Assembly (NCBI GenBank): GCA_002027195.1
Contig: MWJO01000007.1
Location: 1-64,000, forward strand
DNA: 64,000 nt
Source of the DNA: Streptomyces sp. GKU 895
GTDB lineage: Bacteria > Actinomycetota > Actinomycetes > Streptomycetales > Streptomycetaceae
Direction of reading: 5' to 3'
The notes beneath the pieces were generated by a model. That model worked only from the letters and a program-made list of their open reading frames with translations. It was not told the origin of the DNA and made no database searches. Positions 16,970 through 25,400 of the stretch are shown here, one piece after another; the first letter of the stretch is position 1, and each line of letters starts with the position of its first letter. The position numbers and the translations under genes are program-made.

Positions 16970-18412
16970 TCAGACGGTGATGGTCTTGTACTCGGTGTAG
17001 GTGCCGAGGCCGACCGCGCCGTATTCGCGGCCGATGCCGCTGGCCTTGTAGCCGCCGAACGGGCCGTCGAAGGCTACGGAGGCGCCGTTGATGGTGACGG
17101 TGCCGGTGCGGATGCGGCGGGCGACGGCGAGAGCGTGCGCCTCGTCGGTGGACCAGACGCCGCCGGAGAGGCCGTACTCGGAGTCGTTGGCGATGCGGAC
17201 GGCGTCGTCCTCGTCGTCGTAGGCGATGACCACCAGGACCGGGCCGAAGATCTCCTCCTGGGCAATGCGCATGGAGTTGTCGACGTCGGCGAAGACAGTG
17301 GGCATGACGTAGTTGCCCTTCTCCAGGCCCTCGGGGATCTGCGGGCCGCCGGTGACCAGACGGGCGCCCTCCTCGATGCCGAGCTGGATGTAGTTGCGTA
17401 CGCGTTCCTGCTGGTCGGGGCGGATCATCGGGCCGATGAAGGTGTCGGGGTCGTTCGGGTCGCCGACCTTCAGGGACTCCACGAGTTCCTTGAGCGCCGC
17501 CACTACCTCCTCGTACGTCTCGCGCGGGGCGAGGATGCGGGTCTGGGCGATGCAGGACTCGCCGTTGTTGAGCAGGGAACCGAACTTCAGGCCCGCGACC
17601 GCCTTCGCGATGTCCGCGTCGGGCAGGATGATGGCGGCGGACTTGCCGCCCAGCTCCAGGCTGACCCGCTTGAGCTGCTCACCCGCGATCGCGGCGATCC
17701 GCCGGCCCGCTCGCGTGGAACCGGTGAAGGCGATCTTGTCGACGTCCTTGTGCGAGATCAGGTACTCGCTGGTCTCCCGGTCGGCGGGCAGGACGCTGAT
17801 GACACCCTCGGGCAGGCCCACCTGCTCCAGCAGCTCGGCCAGGAAGCTCATGCTCAGGGAGTTCTCCGGGGACACCTTGAGGACCACGGAGTTGCCGGCC
17901 AACAGGGCCGGAATGATCTTTGACGTGGCCGAGGAGAACGGCGAGTTCCACGGGATCACCGCGGCTACCACGCCGACCGCCTCGCGGCGGACCACGCTAC
18001 GGGTCGGTGCCGTCGGGTCAAGGGGGGCCAGGGTCTCCTCCCAGCCGAACTCCTCTGCGGCCTTGAGGTAGGCGTTCGCCTGCCGGGTCAGGCCGGGTTG
18101 TCCGGCGCGGGTGAACCAGCCGGCCGAGCCGTTCTCCAGCGAGATCAGGTGGGCGATCTTCTCGGCGTTCTCCTCGCGCACGGCGTTGAACCGGCGCAGG
18201 ACCGCGATCCGCTCGGCGGGCGAGGTCAGCCGCCACTCGCCGGAGTCGAAGGAGGCCCGGGCCGCGGCGACCGCGCGGTCGATGTCCGCGGGCTGCGCCT
18301 GGGCGACGCGGCCGACCACCGACTGGTCGTGCGGCGAGGCGATGTCGAGCAACTGCGGGTCGCTCGGCTCGACCCAGGAACCTCCGATGAAAAGCCGGCC
18401 GTAGGTGATCAT
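16970..18412 (-). CDS. NAD(P)-dependent aldehyde dehydrogenase
   Basis: A 480-residue aldehyde dehydrogenase. It has the substrate/cofactor signatures VIPWNSPFSSATSKIIPAL, FTGSTRAGRRIA and catalytic Glu in LELGGKSA. The catalytic Cys lies in NNGESCIAQTRI, and the EEIFGPVLVVIAYDDEDDAV and FGGYKASGIGREYG motifs follow. The start is the ATG at about 18412, preceded by GGAAGAGAG; a TTG 30 bases upstream gives a longer frame. It could oxidise 2,5-dioxopentanoate to 2-oxoglutarate and complete the glucarate route, but it is on the opposite strand behind a toxin-antitoxin pair. That role is inference. Confidence 0.9.
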   Translation of the reverse strand: MITYGRLFIGGSWVEPSDPQLLDIASPHDQSVVGRVAQAQPADIDRAVAAARASFDSGEWRLTSPAERIAVLRRFNAVREENAEKIAHLISLENGSAGWFTRAGQPGLTRQANAYLKAAEEFGWEETLAPLDPTAPTRSVVRREAVGVVAAVIPWNSPFSSATSKIIPALLAGNSVVLKVSPENSLSMSFLAELLEQVGLPEGVISVLPADRETSEYLISHKDVDKIAFTGSTRAGRRIAAIAGEQLKRVSLELGGKSAAIILPDADIAKAVAGLKFGSLLNNGESCIAQTRILAPRETYEEVVAALKELVESLKVGDPNDPDTFIGPMIRPDQQERVRNYIQLGIEEGARLVTGGPQIPEGLEKGNYVMPTVFADVDNSMRIAQEEIFGPVLVVIAYDDEDDAVRIANDSEYGLSGGVWSTDEAHALAVARRIRTGTVTINGASVAFDGPFGGYKASGIGREYGAVGLGTYTEYKTITV

Positions 18413-18482
18413 GCGTTTTCTCTCTTCCGGGCTACCATCCAACTGTCACTTCAATGTAGCACTTCTAGTTTTTAGATACACA

Positions 18483-18543
18483 TGCTAGTGGCCGAATATC
18501 CCTTCAACTAGCACACACAAGACAGCCCGGCCTCAGGGCCGGG
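18483..18543. promoter_or_regulatory. two inverted repeats in the divergent ALDH/hydrolase gap
   Basis: TGCTAGT (18483-18489) is mirrored by ACTAGCA (18507-18513), a possible operator for the leftward aldehyde dehydrogenase. Next to it CCCGGCC and GGCCGGG (18526-18532, 18537-18543) form a short hairpin. No gene ends here, so this hairpin may belong to an unannotated short transcript. Confidence 0.35.
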
Positions 18544-18693
18544 TGCTTAAGCCGGTGTACGCCCCGAGTCGTCACAGGTGTCTCACCGTCACATGACTGA
18601 TGTGTCCGATTTCTCTGCGGACGAGAGTGTGTGCCGCCGGCCCGTCACAGGTCTGCGGGACGGCCATCGGAAACACACGACGGAAGGCTTCAC

Positions 18694-19752
18694 ATGATCA
18701 ACAGGCGCAGCTTCAGCAAGGCCGTCGGCCTGGGCACCGGCGCGGCCGCGGTCTCACTGTCCGGCCTGCCGACCAGCGCATCCGCCGCAACCGTCGGCTC
18801 CGGGGCGGGCGCCGCCACAGTGCCCACCGTCACGCCCGGCACGCACACCGAGTTCCCCACGATCAAGCAGGTCAAGTCCGGTCTGCTGAACGTCGGTTAC
18901 GCCGAGCTCGGGCCGGCCCACGGCCCGGTCGTGATCTGCCTGCATGGTTGGCCGTACGACATCCACAGCTACGTCGACGTCGCCCCGCTCCTCGCCGACC
19001 AGGGCTACCGCGTCCTCGTGCCCTATCTGCGCGGCCACGGCAGCACCCGCTTCCTGTCCCGGCACACGCCCCGGACCGCAGAACAGTCCGCCATCGCGCT
19101 GGACATCATCGCGTTCATGGACGCCCTGAAGATCGAGAAGGCGGTCCTCGCCGGCTTCGACTGGGGATCGCGTACCGGCGACATCATCGCCGCGCTGTGG
19201 CCCGAGCGCGTCAAGGCCCTTGTCTCCACCAGCGGTTACGTCATCACCCATCGCAAGGCGCAGCTGGAGCCGGCGCCCCCGGCCGTCGAGCACAACTGGT
19301 GGTACCAGTGGTATTTCGCGACCGACCGCGGCAAGAAGGCCATGGAGAGGGTCGACGACCGTCTCGCACTGTGCCGTTACGTGTGGACGCTGGTCTCGCC
19401 CAACTGGAACTTCGACGACGCCACGTACCAGCGCACGGCGCAGGCCTTCCTCAACCCGGACTACGCGGCGATCGTCCTCTACAACTACCGGTGGCGCATC
19501 GGTCTGATCGAGGGTGAGCACCGCTACGACCGCTACGAGAAGCTGCTCTCGGCGCAGCCGCCGATCGGCGTGCCCACGGTCACCCTGGACCCGGCCCTCG
19601 ACCCGTTCACCGCGCCGGGGGACGGCAGCTCGTACCGCCAGCACTTCACCGGCCCCTACCTGCACCGCACGATCGCGGACATCGGCCACAACCTGCCGCA
19701 GGAGGCGCCCACGGTCTTCGCGCAGGCCGTGGTCGACGCGGACCGCCTCTGA
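18694..19752 (+). CDS. Tat-exported epoxide-hydrolase-like alpha/beta hydrolase
   Basis: A 352-residue enzyme with a twin-arginine signal (NRRSFSKAVGLGTGAAAVSLSG, cleavage near ASA). The fold shows the oxyanion motif LHGWPYD, nucleophile Asp in FDWGSR where esterases have Ser, and a catalytic His in DIGHNLPQE. Asp as nucleophile is the mark of epoxide hydrolases and haloalkane dehalogenases. WWYQWYF and RYVWTLVSPNW form part of the cap. Start ATG 18694 with GGAAGG upstream. Substrate unknown. Confidence 0.85.
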   Translation: MINRRSFSKAVGLGTGAAAVSLSGLPTSASAATVGSGAGAATVPTVTPGTHTEFPTIKQVKSGLLNVGYAELGPAHGPVVICLHGWPYDIHSYVDVAPLLADQGYRVLVPYLRGHGSTRFLSRHTPRTAEQSAIALDIIAFMDALKIEKAVLAGFDWGSRTGDIIAALWPERVKALVSTSGYVITHRKAQLEPAPPAVEHNWWYQWYFATDRGKKAMERVDDRLALCRYVWTLVSPNWNFDDATYQRTAQAFLNPDYAAIVLYNYRWRIGLIEGEHRYDRYEKLLSAQPPIGVPTVTLDPALDPFTAPGDGSSYRQHFTGPYLHRTIADIGHNLPQEAPTVFAQAVVDADRL

Positions 19753-19792
19753 TCTCGTCCGATCTCGACATTTCGGATCTCGAGGAGCCCCG

Positions 19793-19912
19793 ATGAGTGA
19801 CGTCCTGTGGAACCGTCTGGCGGTGCCGGCCGCGGAGTTGTCGACGCCGATCGCGTTCGCCAGCTGCTTCGGCGCCGGGCGGGAGGTCGTGCGGGGCCCC
19901 TGGGCGAAGTAG
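19793..19912 (+). CDS. small 39-residue ORF of unknown function
   Basis: An ORF (MSDVLWNRLAVPAAELSTPI and on to GPWAK) with a good GAGGAG site 6 bases upstream. It lies 40 bp after the hydrolase gene and before a strong terminator hairpin. No family was recognised. It may be a genuine small protein or the start of a truncated gene. Confidence 0.4.
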   Translation: MSDVLWNRLAVPAAELSTPIAFASCFGAGREVVRGPWAK

Positions 19913-19920
19913 TGCGGGGT

Positions 19921-19957
19921 GGTGCGGCGGGGAAGGTGATCACGTCCCCGCCGCACC
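19921..19957. terminator. bidirectional hairpin between the small ORF and msrA
   Basis: A perfect 13-bp stem (GGTGCGGCGGGGA, 19921-19933; TCCCCGCCGCACC, 19945-19957) with an 11-base loop lies between convergent genes, 6 bp after the msrA stop. Streptomyces terminators often lack a U tract. Confidence 0.75.
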
Positions 19958-19962
19958 CCGTG

Positions 19963-20478
19963 TCACGCCTCGGCGCGCTTGGGCAGGCGCCAGTTCGGGC
20001 GCGGGAAGTGGCAGGTGTAGCCGTCCGGGTAGCGCTGGAGGTAGTCCTGGTGCTCCGGTTCGGCCTCCCAGAACGGGCCGGCCGGCACCACCTCGGTCAC
20101 CACCGGTCCCGGCCACAGCCCGGAGGCGTCCACGTCGGCGATGGTGTCCTCGGCGACGCGGCGCTGCTCGTCGTCGTAGTAGAAGATCGCCGAGCGGTAG
20201 CTGAGGCCGATGTCGTTGCCCTGGCGGTTCCTCGTGCTCGGGTCGTGGATCTGGAAGAAGTACTCCAGGATCGTGCGGTAGTCGGTGGCCGTGGGGTCGA
20301 AGGTGATCTCGATCGACTCCGCGTGCTTTCCGTGGTCGCGGTAGGTGGCATTGGGCTTGTCGTCGTCACCGCTGTAGCCGACCCGGGTGTCCTTCACCCC
20401 GGGCAGGGCCCGGATCAGCTCCTGCATACCCCAGAAGCAGCCACCCGCCAGCAGCGCCCTCTCCTCGGCGTCGCTCAT
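19963..20478 (-). CDS. msrA: peptide methionine (S)-S-oxide reductase
   Basis: A 171-residue MsrA that reduces methionine-S-sulfoxide in oxidised proteins. The catalytic Cys lies in [13 protein letters not shown]. Also present are [19 protein letters not shown], the [26 protein letters not shown] segment, and [17 protein letters not shown] near the end. It lacks the usual C-terminal resolving cysteines, so recycling may use thioredoxin or mycothiol directly. The start faces the 19-bp operators at 20571 and 20610, but those more clearly serve the rightward gene. Confidence 0.95.
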   Translation of the reverse strand: MSDAEERALLAGGCFWGMQELIRALPGVKDTRVGYSGDDDKPNATYRDHGKHAESIEITFDPTATDYRTILEYFFQIHDPSTRNRQGNDIGLSYRSAIFYYDDEQRRVAEDTIADVDASGLWPGPVVTEVVPAGPFWEAEPEHQDYLQRYPDGYTCHFPRPNWRLPKRAEA

Positions 20479-20570
20479 GGCACCTCACCCTTCCGTTCGC
20501 GCTTGTTCGCGTCCTGTCGCGCAGGTTTCCAGGCTCGCACGTCGGCGAGGCGGAAACCTCCACACATGCG

Positions 20571-20589
20571 TCACTGTCTTGACAGGTGA
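20571..20589. promoter_or_regulatory. 19-bp stress operator, site A
   Basis: TCACTGTCTTGACAGGTGA; its complement TCACCTGTCAAGACAGTGA matches the family of ten sites in this window. It contains a TTGACA -35-like hexamer (20579-20584) directed at the hydrolase gene at 20690. Confidence 0.75.
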
Positions 20590-20609
20590 CGCGCCACATG
20601 ACAGATTCA

Positions 20610-20628
20610 TCACCACTTAAAGCGGTGA
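20610..20628. promoter_or_regulatory. 19-bp stress operator, site B
   Basis: TCACCACTTAAAGCGGTGA lies just after the presumed -10 (CAGATT, about 20602-20607) of the promoter whose -35 is inside site A. This makes a two-operator promoter like those at 24.85 and 40.2 kb. Confidence 0.7.
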
Positions 20629-20689
20629 CGAACTCCGGCAAGACCGGAACACCGTGGGTACCGAGAAAAATTCCTGAGAGGGGTTTGTC

Positions 20690-21541
20690 GTGGTGAGCAT
20701 CAAGGGTGGACGCAAGCAGCTGGCCATGGGTGCGGTCGCGACGGTCACGGCGGGGCTTGCGCTCGGCGCGTTCGCCCTCAGCGGCACTGCCAACGGCGCG
20801 ACCGAGACCGCGAAGCCCGCCGACACCGCCAAGCCCACCATCGTCCTGGAGCACGGCGCGTTCGCCGACGGCTCCAGCTGGAACGGCGTCATCTCGCGGC
20901 TGAAGGCCGACGGCTACCCGGTCGTCGCCGCCGCCAACCCGCTGCGCGGCCCGGCCTCCGACGCCGCCGCCCTCCGCTCGGTCCTGGATCACCTCAAGGG
21001 CCCGAAGATCGTCGTCGGCCACTCCTACGGAGGCAACGTCATCAGCGAGGCCGCGACCAATGACCCCGACGTCAAGGCCCTCGTCTACGTCGCCGCCTTC
21101 CTGCCGGCCCCCGGCGAGAGCGCCCTGGAGCTGACCAACAAGTACCCGGGCTCCACTCTCCCCGGCACCCTGGACCCGGTCACGTACCAGCAGACCGAAG
21201 GCTCGACGGTCACCGACCTGTACATCCAGCAGGACAAGTTCCGTCACCAGTTCGCCGCCGACGTACCGGCGAAGCAGGCCGCCCTGATGGCCGCCGAGCA
21301 GCGGCCCATCGCCCAGTCCGCGCTCGAGGAGAAGGCCACCACCGCCGCCTGGAAGGCGATCCCCAGCTGGGACATCGTCACCACCGAGGACCTCAACATC
21401 CCGCCCGCCGTGCAGCGTTTCATGGCCAAGCGCGCCCACGCGCACACCACCGAGGTCGCCGCCTCCCACTCGGTCGCCGTCTCCCACCCCCGGCTCGTGA
21501 CCGACGTGATCGAGCGGGCGGCCCGCGCCACCGTGCGCTGA
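20690..21541 (+). CDS. secreted alpha/beta hydrolase
   Basis: A 283-residue exported hydrolase. The signal peptide (KQLAMGAVATVTAGLALGAFALSGTANGA) is followed by an alpha/beta fold with VLEHGAFADGSSWNGVI, nucleophile Ser in VVGHSYGGNVI and a C-terminal His in EVAASHSVAVSHP. The profile resembles EstC/salicylate-esterase-like hydrolases. The start is GTG 20690 (or GTG 20693) after GAGAGGGG. Two copies of the 19-bp operator precede it, so it likely belongs to the CGNR-linked stress regulon. A hairpin terminates it at 21552-21578. Confidence 0.88.
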   Translation: MVSIKGGRKQLAMGAVATVTAGLALGAFALSGTANGATETAKPADTAKPTIVLEHGAFADGSSWNGVISRLKADGYPVVAAANPLRGPASDAAALRSVLDHLKGPKIVVGHSYGGNVISEAATNDPDVKALVYVAAFLPAPGESALELTNKYPGSTLPGTLDPVTYQQTEGSTVTDLYIQQDKFRHQFAADVPAKQAALMAAEQRPIAQSALEEKATTAAWKAIPSWDIVTTEDLNIPPAVQRFMAKRAHAHTTEVAASHSVAVSHPRLVTDVIERAARATVR

Positions 21542-21551
21542 CCCCCTCGAA

Positions 21552-21578
21552 GGCGGCGGGATGTCGCACCCCGCCGCC
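21552..21578 (+). terminator. hairpin after the secreted hydrolase
   Basis: GGCGGCGGG (21552-21560) pairs with CCCGCCGCC (21570-21578) across a 9-base loop, 10 bp after the stop. Confidence 0.65.
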
Positions 21579-21591
21579 CTCGGGCCCACGT

Positions 21592-21620
21592 CACACCTGT
21601 GCCGTTCGCAGGTGTGCGAA
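21592..21620. promoter_or_regulatory. nested inverted repeats before the XRE regulator
   Basis: CACACCTG (21592-21599) mirrors CAGGTGTG (21609-21616), and TTCGCA (21605-21610) mirrors TGCGAA (21615-21620). They end 17 bp before the regulator's ATG, a good place for autoregulation. The sequence differs from the 19-bp stress operator. Confidence 0.5.
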
Positions 21621-21637
21621 CCGCAGGAGAATGGACC

Positions 21638-22516
21638 ATGACCTCACAGCCCGACCCCCGGATGTTCGGTGCGTTCCTCAAGGCCCGTCGCGCGCAGCTG
21701 GACCCGCGCGAGTGCGGACTGCCCGAGACGGACTCCGCGCGCCGGGTCGCGGGGCTGCGGCGTGAGGAGGTCGCCCTGATCGCCGCGATCAGCGTGGACT
21801 ACTACACCCGCCTCGAACAGGGCCGCGTCCGCGCCTCCGCCTCCGTCCTGGGCACCCTCGCCCGGGCCCTGCGCCTGGACGAGGACCAGCAGCGCTACCT
21901 GTACGAACTCGCCGGCCGCTCCGACGACCGGCCGCGCCGACGCCGCTCCGCGCAGCGGGTACGTCCGCCCCTGCGCCGCCTGCTCGACCAACTCCCCCAC
22001 GCCCCCGCCCTGGTGCTCGGCAGGCGCCTGGACATCCTCGCCTGGAACCCCGCCGCCACAGCGCTCTACACCGACTTCGCCGCCGTCCCGGCGGACCGGC
22101 GCAACTATCTGTGCCTGATGTTCCTCGACCCGGCGATCCGCGCCATGCACCGCGAGTGGGCGCACGACGCCCGGGACGCCGTGGCCGCGCTGCGCATGGA
22201 GGCCGCCGCCGAGACCGACGACCCGGACCTCGCCCGCCTCGTCGGCGAACTGACCATCGAGGACACCGACTTCCGCACCTGGTGGGCCGAGCACCGCGTC
22301 AACAGCGCCACCTATGGCACCAAGCAGTACCGCCACCCCTTGGTCGGCGACCTCACCCTCGACTGCGACACCTGGGCCGCGTCCGACGGCTCCGGCCAAC
22401 GCCTGATGGTCCTGACCGCCGAACCGGGCAGCCCCTCCCACGACGCCCTGCGCATCCTGACCTCCTGGACCGCGGAGCCGGCGGAGCCAGCCGCGGCGCG
22501 CGACACAGCCCGGTAG
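21638..22516 (+). CDS. XRE-family regulator with MmyB-like ligand domain
   Basis: A 292-residue transcription factor. Residues 8-75 form an XRE helix-turn-helix (FLKARRAQLDP, RRVAGLRREEVALIAAISVDYYTRLEQGR). Residues about 105-270 match the MmyB-like ligand-binding domain (LVLGRRLDILAWNPAATALY, NYLCLMFLDPAIR, FRTWWAEHRV). That pattern is common in Streptomyces regulators that control a neighbouring oxidoreductase or hydrolase. ATG 21638 with AGGAGA upstream is chosen over an earlier out-of-frame ATG. It follows the secreted hydrolase gene but has its own symmetric upstream site. Confidence 0.93.
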   Translation: MTSQPDPRMFGAFLKARRAQLDPRECGLPETDSARRVAGLRREEVALIAAISVDYYTRLEQGRVRASASVLGTLARALRLDEDQQRYLYELAGRSDDRPRRRRSAQRVRPPLRRLLDQLPHAPALVLGRRLDILAWNPAATALYTDFAAVPADRRNYLCLMFLDPAIRAMHREWAHDARDAVAALRMEAAAETDDPDLARLVGELTIEDTDFRTWWAEHRVNSATYGTKQYRHPLVGDLTLDCDTWAASDGSGQRLMVLTAEPGSPSHDALRILTSWTAEPAEPAAARDTAR

Positions 22517-22582
22517 CTGAACCGTACGACGGCACCGGGACCGGAGTCTTCCCGGCGGCTGCTCCAGCGGCATCGCCGCCGC

Positions 22583-24325
22583 TCAGCGCAGGATGCGGCG
22601 GGCCACGTTGGTGGTCACCAGGTCGAGGAGTTCCTCGCCGCGGCCGGAGAGGATGGTGCGAATCGCGTAGAGGGTGAAGCCCCTGGCCTGCTCCACCGAC
22701 ACCGCGGGCGGCACGGACAGCTCCTGTCGTGCCGTCATGACCTCGACGAGCGCCGGGCCCTCGTGGGCGAAGGCACCCTTCAGCGCCTCCTCCAGGTCGC
22801 CGGGCCGCTCGACCCGGCGGGCCCACAACCCGATCGCGGCGGCGACCTCGGCGAGCTGCGGATTGTCCAGTTCGGTCGCGTAGTTGACGATGCCGGCGGC
22901 CTTCATCTCCAGCTCCACGAAATTGAGCGACCCGTTGTTGAAGACGACGATCTTCGCGGGCAGCCGGTTCTGCCGCAGCGTGAACAGCTCGCCGAGCAGC
23001 ATGGTGAGTCCGCCGTCGCCGGACAGCGAGACGACCTGACGGCCCGGGTACGCCGCCTGCGCGCCGACCGCGTGCGGCAGGGCGTTGGCCATCGTGCCGT
23101 GGTTGAAGGAGCCGATCAGCCGTCGTCGGCCGTTGAAGGTCAGATAGCGGGCCGCCCACACCACCGGGGAGCCGACGTCGACGGTGAACACCGCGTCCTC
23201 GGCTGCGAGCCGGTCGATGGTCCGGGCCACGAACTGCGGGTGGATCGGGGTGCGTTCGCGGTCGTTGACGGCGAGCGCGTCCAGTGACGTGCGGGTGCGG
23301 GCGTAGTGGGCGCGGGCCTGGTCGAGGTGGTCGCGGGCGGGCCTCGCGGTCTTGACGGACAGCAGGGGCAGCAGCGCGGGCAGGGTGTCCCGGACGCTGC
23401 CGACCAGGGGCAGGTCGACGTGCGTACGGCGGCCGATCTGCTCGCCGCGGAGGTCGAGCTGGATCACCTTGGCGCCCTGCGGATAGAACTGCCGGTAGGG
23501 GAAGTCGGTGCCCAGCATGAGCAGGGTGTCGGCCTCTTCGATCGCCTTGTAGCCGGAGGCGAAGCCGAGGAGGCCGGTCATGCCGACGTCGTACGGGTTG
23601 TCGTACTCGACGTACTCCTTGCCGCGCAGCGCGTGCACGACTGGGGCCTTGAGGGTCTCGGCGAGCCGGACCAGGTCGTCGTGCGCACCCGCCGCGCCGG
23701 CGCCCGCGAGGATCGTCACCCGCTGGGCGGCATTCAGCAGTTCGGCGGCCTCGGCGAGTGTCTCGTCGTCGGGGCGGACAACGGTCCGGGTCGGGCGTAC
23801 GACGGTGGGGGCGAGGTTCCGGGCGGTCTTGGCCAGGAAGTTCTCGCCGGGGACGACCACGACCGCCACTCCCCTGCGTTCCACGGCCGCGCGCATCGCC
23901 ATCTCCAGGATGCGCGGGCCGGATTCCGGGCTGGTGACGACCTCGGCGTAGACGCTGCACTCGGCGAACAGCTCCTGCGGGCGGGTCTCTTGGAAGTAGC
24001 CGGAGCCGATCTCGCTGCCGGGGATCTGGGCGGCGATGGCGAGGACCGGGACGCGGCTGCGCTGGGCGTCGAAGAGGCCGTTGATCAGGTGGAGGTTGCC
24101 CGGGCCGCAGCTGCCGACGCAGACGCCGAGTTCGCCGGTCAGTCCGGCCTCGGCCGCCGCCGCGAGGGCCGCGCTCTCCTCGTGCCGCACATGCACCCAG
24201 TCGACGTCGTCGTCCCGTCGTATGGCGTCCGTCAGACCGTTGAGCGAGTCGCCGGGCAGACCGTAGAGGCGGTGTACGCCGGAGGCCTTCAGCGAGGCGA
24301 TGACGTGGTCGGCGAAGGTGGGCAT
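22583..24325 (-). CDS. thiamine-diphosphate pyruvate dehydrogenase/oxidase (PoxB-like)
   Basis: A 580-residue ThDP enzyme of the PoxB class, converting pyruvate to acetate and CO2 with FAD and a quinone (or to acetyl phosphate). The catalytic Glu lies in WVHVRHEESAALAA. The middle FAD-type domain has DTLLMLGTDFPYRQFYP. The ThDP motif reads GDGGLTMLLGELFTLRQNRLPAKIVVFNNGSLNFVELEM. An alternative would be another 2-oxoacid decarboxylase of the same fold. ATG 24325 is the clear start. A 64-residue gene lies upstream on the same strand. Confidence 0.88.
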   Translation of the reverse strand: MPTFADHVIASLKASGVHRLYGLPGDSLNGLTDAIRRDDDVDWVHVRHEESAALAAAAEAGLTGELGVCVGSCGPGNLHLINGLFDAQRSRVPVLAIAAQIPGSEIGSGYFQETRPQELFAECSVYAEVVTSPESGPRILEMAMRAAVERRGVAVVVVPGENFLAKTARNLAPTVVRPTRTVVRPDDETLAEAAELLNAAQRVTILAGAGAAGAHDDLVRLAETLKAPVVHALRGKEYVEYDNPYDVGMTGLLGFASGYKAIEEADTLLMLGTDFPYRQFYPQGAKVIQLDLRGEQIGRRTHVDLPLVGSVRDTLPALLPLLSVKTARPARDHLDQARAHYARTRTSLDALAVNDRERTPIHPQFVARTIDRLAAEDAVFTVDVGSPVVWAARYLTFNGRRRLIGSFNHGTMANALPHAVGAQAAYPGRQVVSLSGDGGLTMLLGELFTLRQNRLPAKIVVFNNGSLNFVELEMKAAGIVNYATELDNPQLAEVAAAIGLWARRVERPGDLEEALKGAFAHEGPALVEVMTARQELSVPPAVSVEQARGFTLYAIRTILSGRGEELLDLVTTNVARRILR

Positions 24326-24459
24326 GCGCGTTGCCTTTCGTCGGACGTGAGCACGTACCTGAGCAGTGTTCGGGAACGCGCATTGCGCACACATCCGTCG
24401 AATGACTGGCGTGGGTGGGCGGGGGGGCGGTGCCGCGGGGTTACGGCCTTCAGGCGCGG

Positions 24460-24654
24460 CTACAGTCCCAGGTCGAGGGCGAGGCAGGAGAAGGTGCGCC
24501 ACGCGGCCGTCTCGTCGGGTGAGGTGTTGGCTCCGCCGGCCGGCTCGGACTGCACCACTTCCGTCATGTCCTCGTATCGGATGCGCTCGGGCAGCTTGCC
24601 GAAGCGTGCGTTTCGGGCCGCCGCGGCGGCGTCGTTCGTGGCTTCCTGGCTCAT
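24460..24654 (-). CDS. small conserved-looking protein, 64 residues
   Basis: A short acidic protein (MSQEATNDAAAAARNARFGK, then LPERIRYEDMTEVVQSEPAGG). It has a strong GGAGG site before the ATG and coding-like composition. No family was recognised. Stress-operator site C lies 74-92 bp upstream in an orientation that places a TTGACA hexamer toward this gene. It may be co-transcribed with the oxidase gene 135 bp downstream. Confidence 0.6.
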   Translation of the reverse strand: MSQEATNDAAAAARNARFGKLPERIRYEDMTEVVQSEPAGGANTSPDETAAWRTFSCLALDLGL

Positions 24655-24727
24655 GGCCAGCCTCCACTTCATCGATCGTGAACGGCCCCGTCGGCCGGGG
24701 CCACAGTCAGCTTGCGCCCAGCCTTCG

Positions 24728-24746
24728 TCACCTGTCAAGCCGGTGA
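24728..24746. promoter_or_regulatory. 19-bp stress operator, site C
   Basis: TCACCTGTCAAGCCGGTGA, upstream of the minus-strand 64-residue gene; its complement carries CTTGACAGGTGACG as in sites A and D. Confidence 0.7.
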
Positions 24747-24851
24747 CGCAAGAGGGGTGTCTGTGAAGTCGAACGCGGGCGCCCCGCAGGGAAGCACCTG
24801 TCTCACGTGACCCTCTGGCCGGGAGTTGACCATGTTTTCGGATCTCGGAAG

Positions 24852-24870
24852 TAACCACCTTGACAGGTGA
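24852..24870. promoter_or_regulatory. 19-bp stress operator, site D
   Basis: TAACCACCTTGACAGGTGA (complement TCACCTGTCAAGGTGGTTA). The TTGACA at 24860-24865 and the next ten bases (GGTGACGCGC) are identical to site A, which also heads a rightward promoter. Confidence 0.7.
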
Positions 24871-24892
24871 CGCGCAACTTGGGAACCTCTCG

Positions 24893-24911
24893 TCACCGGC
24901 CAGAACGGTTA
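24893..24911. promoter_or_regulatory. 19-bp stress operator, site E
   Basis: TCACCGGCCAGAACGGTTA, the second operator of the SRPBCC gene promoter, 33 bp after the TTGACA in site D. Confidence 0.6.
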
Positions 24912-24958
24912 CTTCTCGGTCCGCATCCTTCCCGGTCCCTTCTCAGTGAGGACATCCC

Positions 24959-25387
24959 ATGGCAGTCGTACGCTTCCACCTCGTCTCCCGGCTCGGCCCG
25001 AAGGACGTGCTCCAGGTGCTGACCGACTTCAGCCCCACGCGAGCCGAGGCCTGGCCCACGATCGACGCCGCGCACTTCGAGGTCCACGGCCTCGGCGACA
25101 CCTGGGCCGAGGTCACCGAAGGGACCGCCGCGGCCTGGGAGCGGGCCCGCTACGAGTGGGAGCCGGCCGGTGACACCGTCACCATCACCACGCTCGACTC
25201 CAAGCTGTTCGGCGCCGGCGGCGGCTGGGTCTTCCGGATGACCCCGGACGGCGAGGGCACCCGGGTGGACGTCGCACTGACCCGGCAGCCGAGCACCCTC
25301 AAGGGCAAGATGCTCGCCGCCCTGCTCCCGCTCGCCGCACCCGGTTCCCTGCGCAAGTCCTTCGCCGGGCCCTTGCAGGCGAAGTGA
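24959..25387 (+). CDS. SRPBCC-like (START/polyketide-cyclase fold) protein
   Basis: A 142-residue single-domain protein. The pattern fits the SRPBCC helix-grip fold that binds hydrophobic ligands: N-terminal strand VVRFHLVSRLGPKDVLQVLTD, central ARYEWEPAGDTVTITTLDSKL, then GGGWVFRMTPDGEGTRVDVALTRQ and a C-terminal helix KMLAALLPLAAPGSLRKSF. ATG 24959 is preceded by GAGGA. It is headed by operator sites D and E and is a likely regulon member. Ligand unknown. Confidence 0.7.
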   Translation: MAVVRFHLVSRLGPKDVLQVLTDFSPTRAEAWPTIDAAHFEVHGLGDTWAEVTEGTAAAWERARYEWEPAGDTVTITTLDSKLFGAGGGWVFRMTPDGEGTRVDVALTRQPSTLKGKMLAALLPLAAPGSLRKSFAGPLQAK

Positions 25388-25400
25388 CGCGCTGACCCGG

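Noticed and set aside
18560..18600. TCACAGGTGT/TCACATGA cluster as another stress operator
   Set aside because: It does not keep the TCACC-N9-GGTGA spacing shared by the ten accepted sites.
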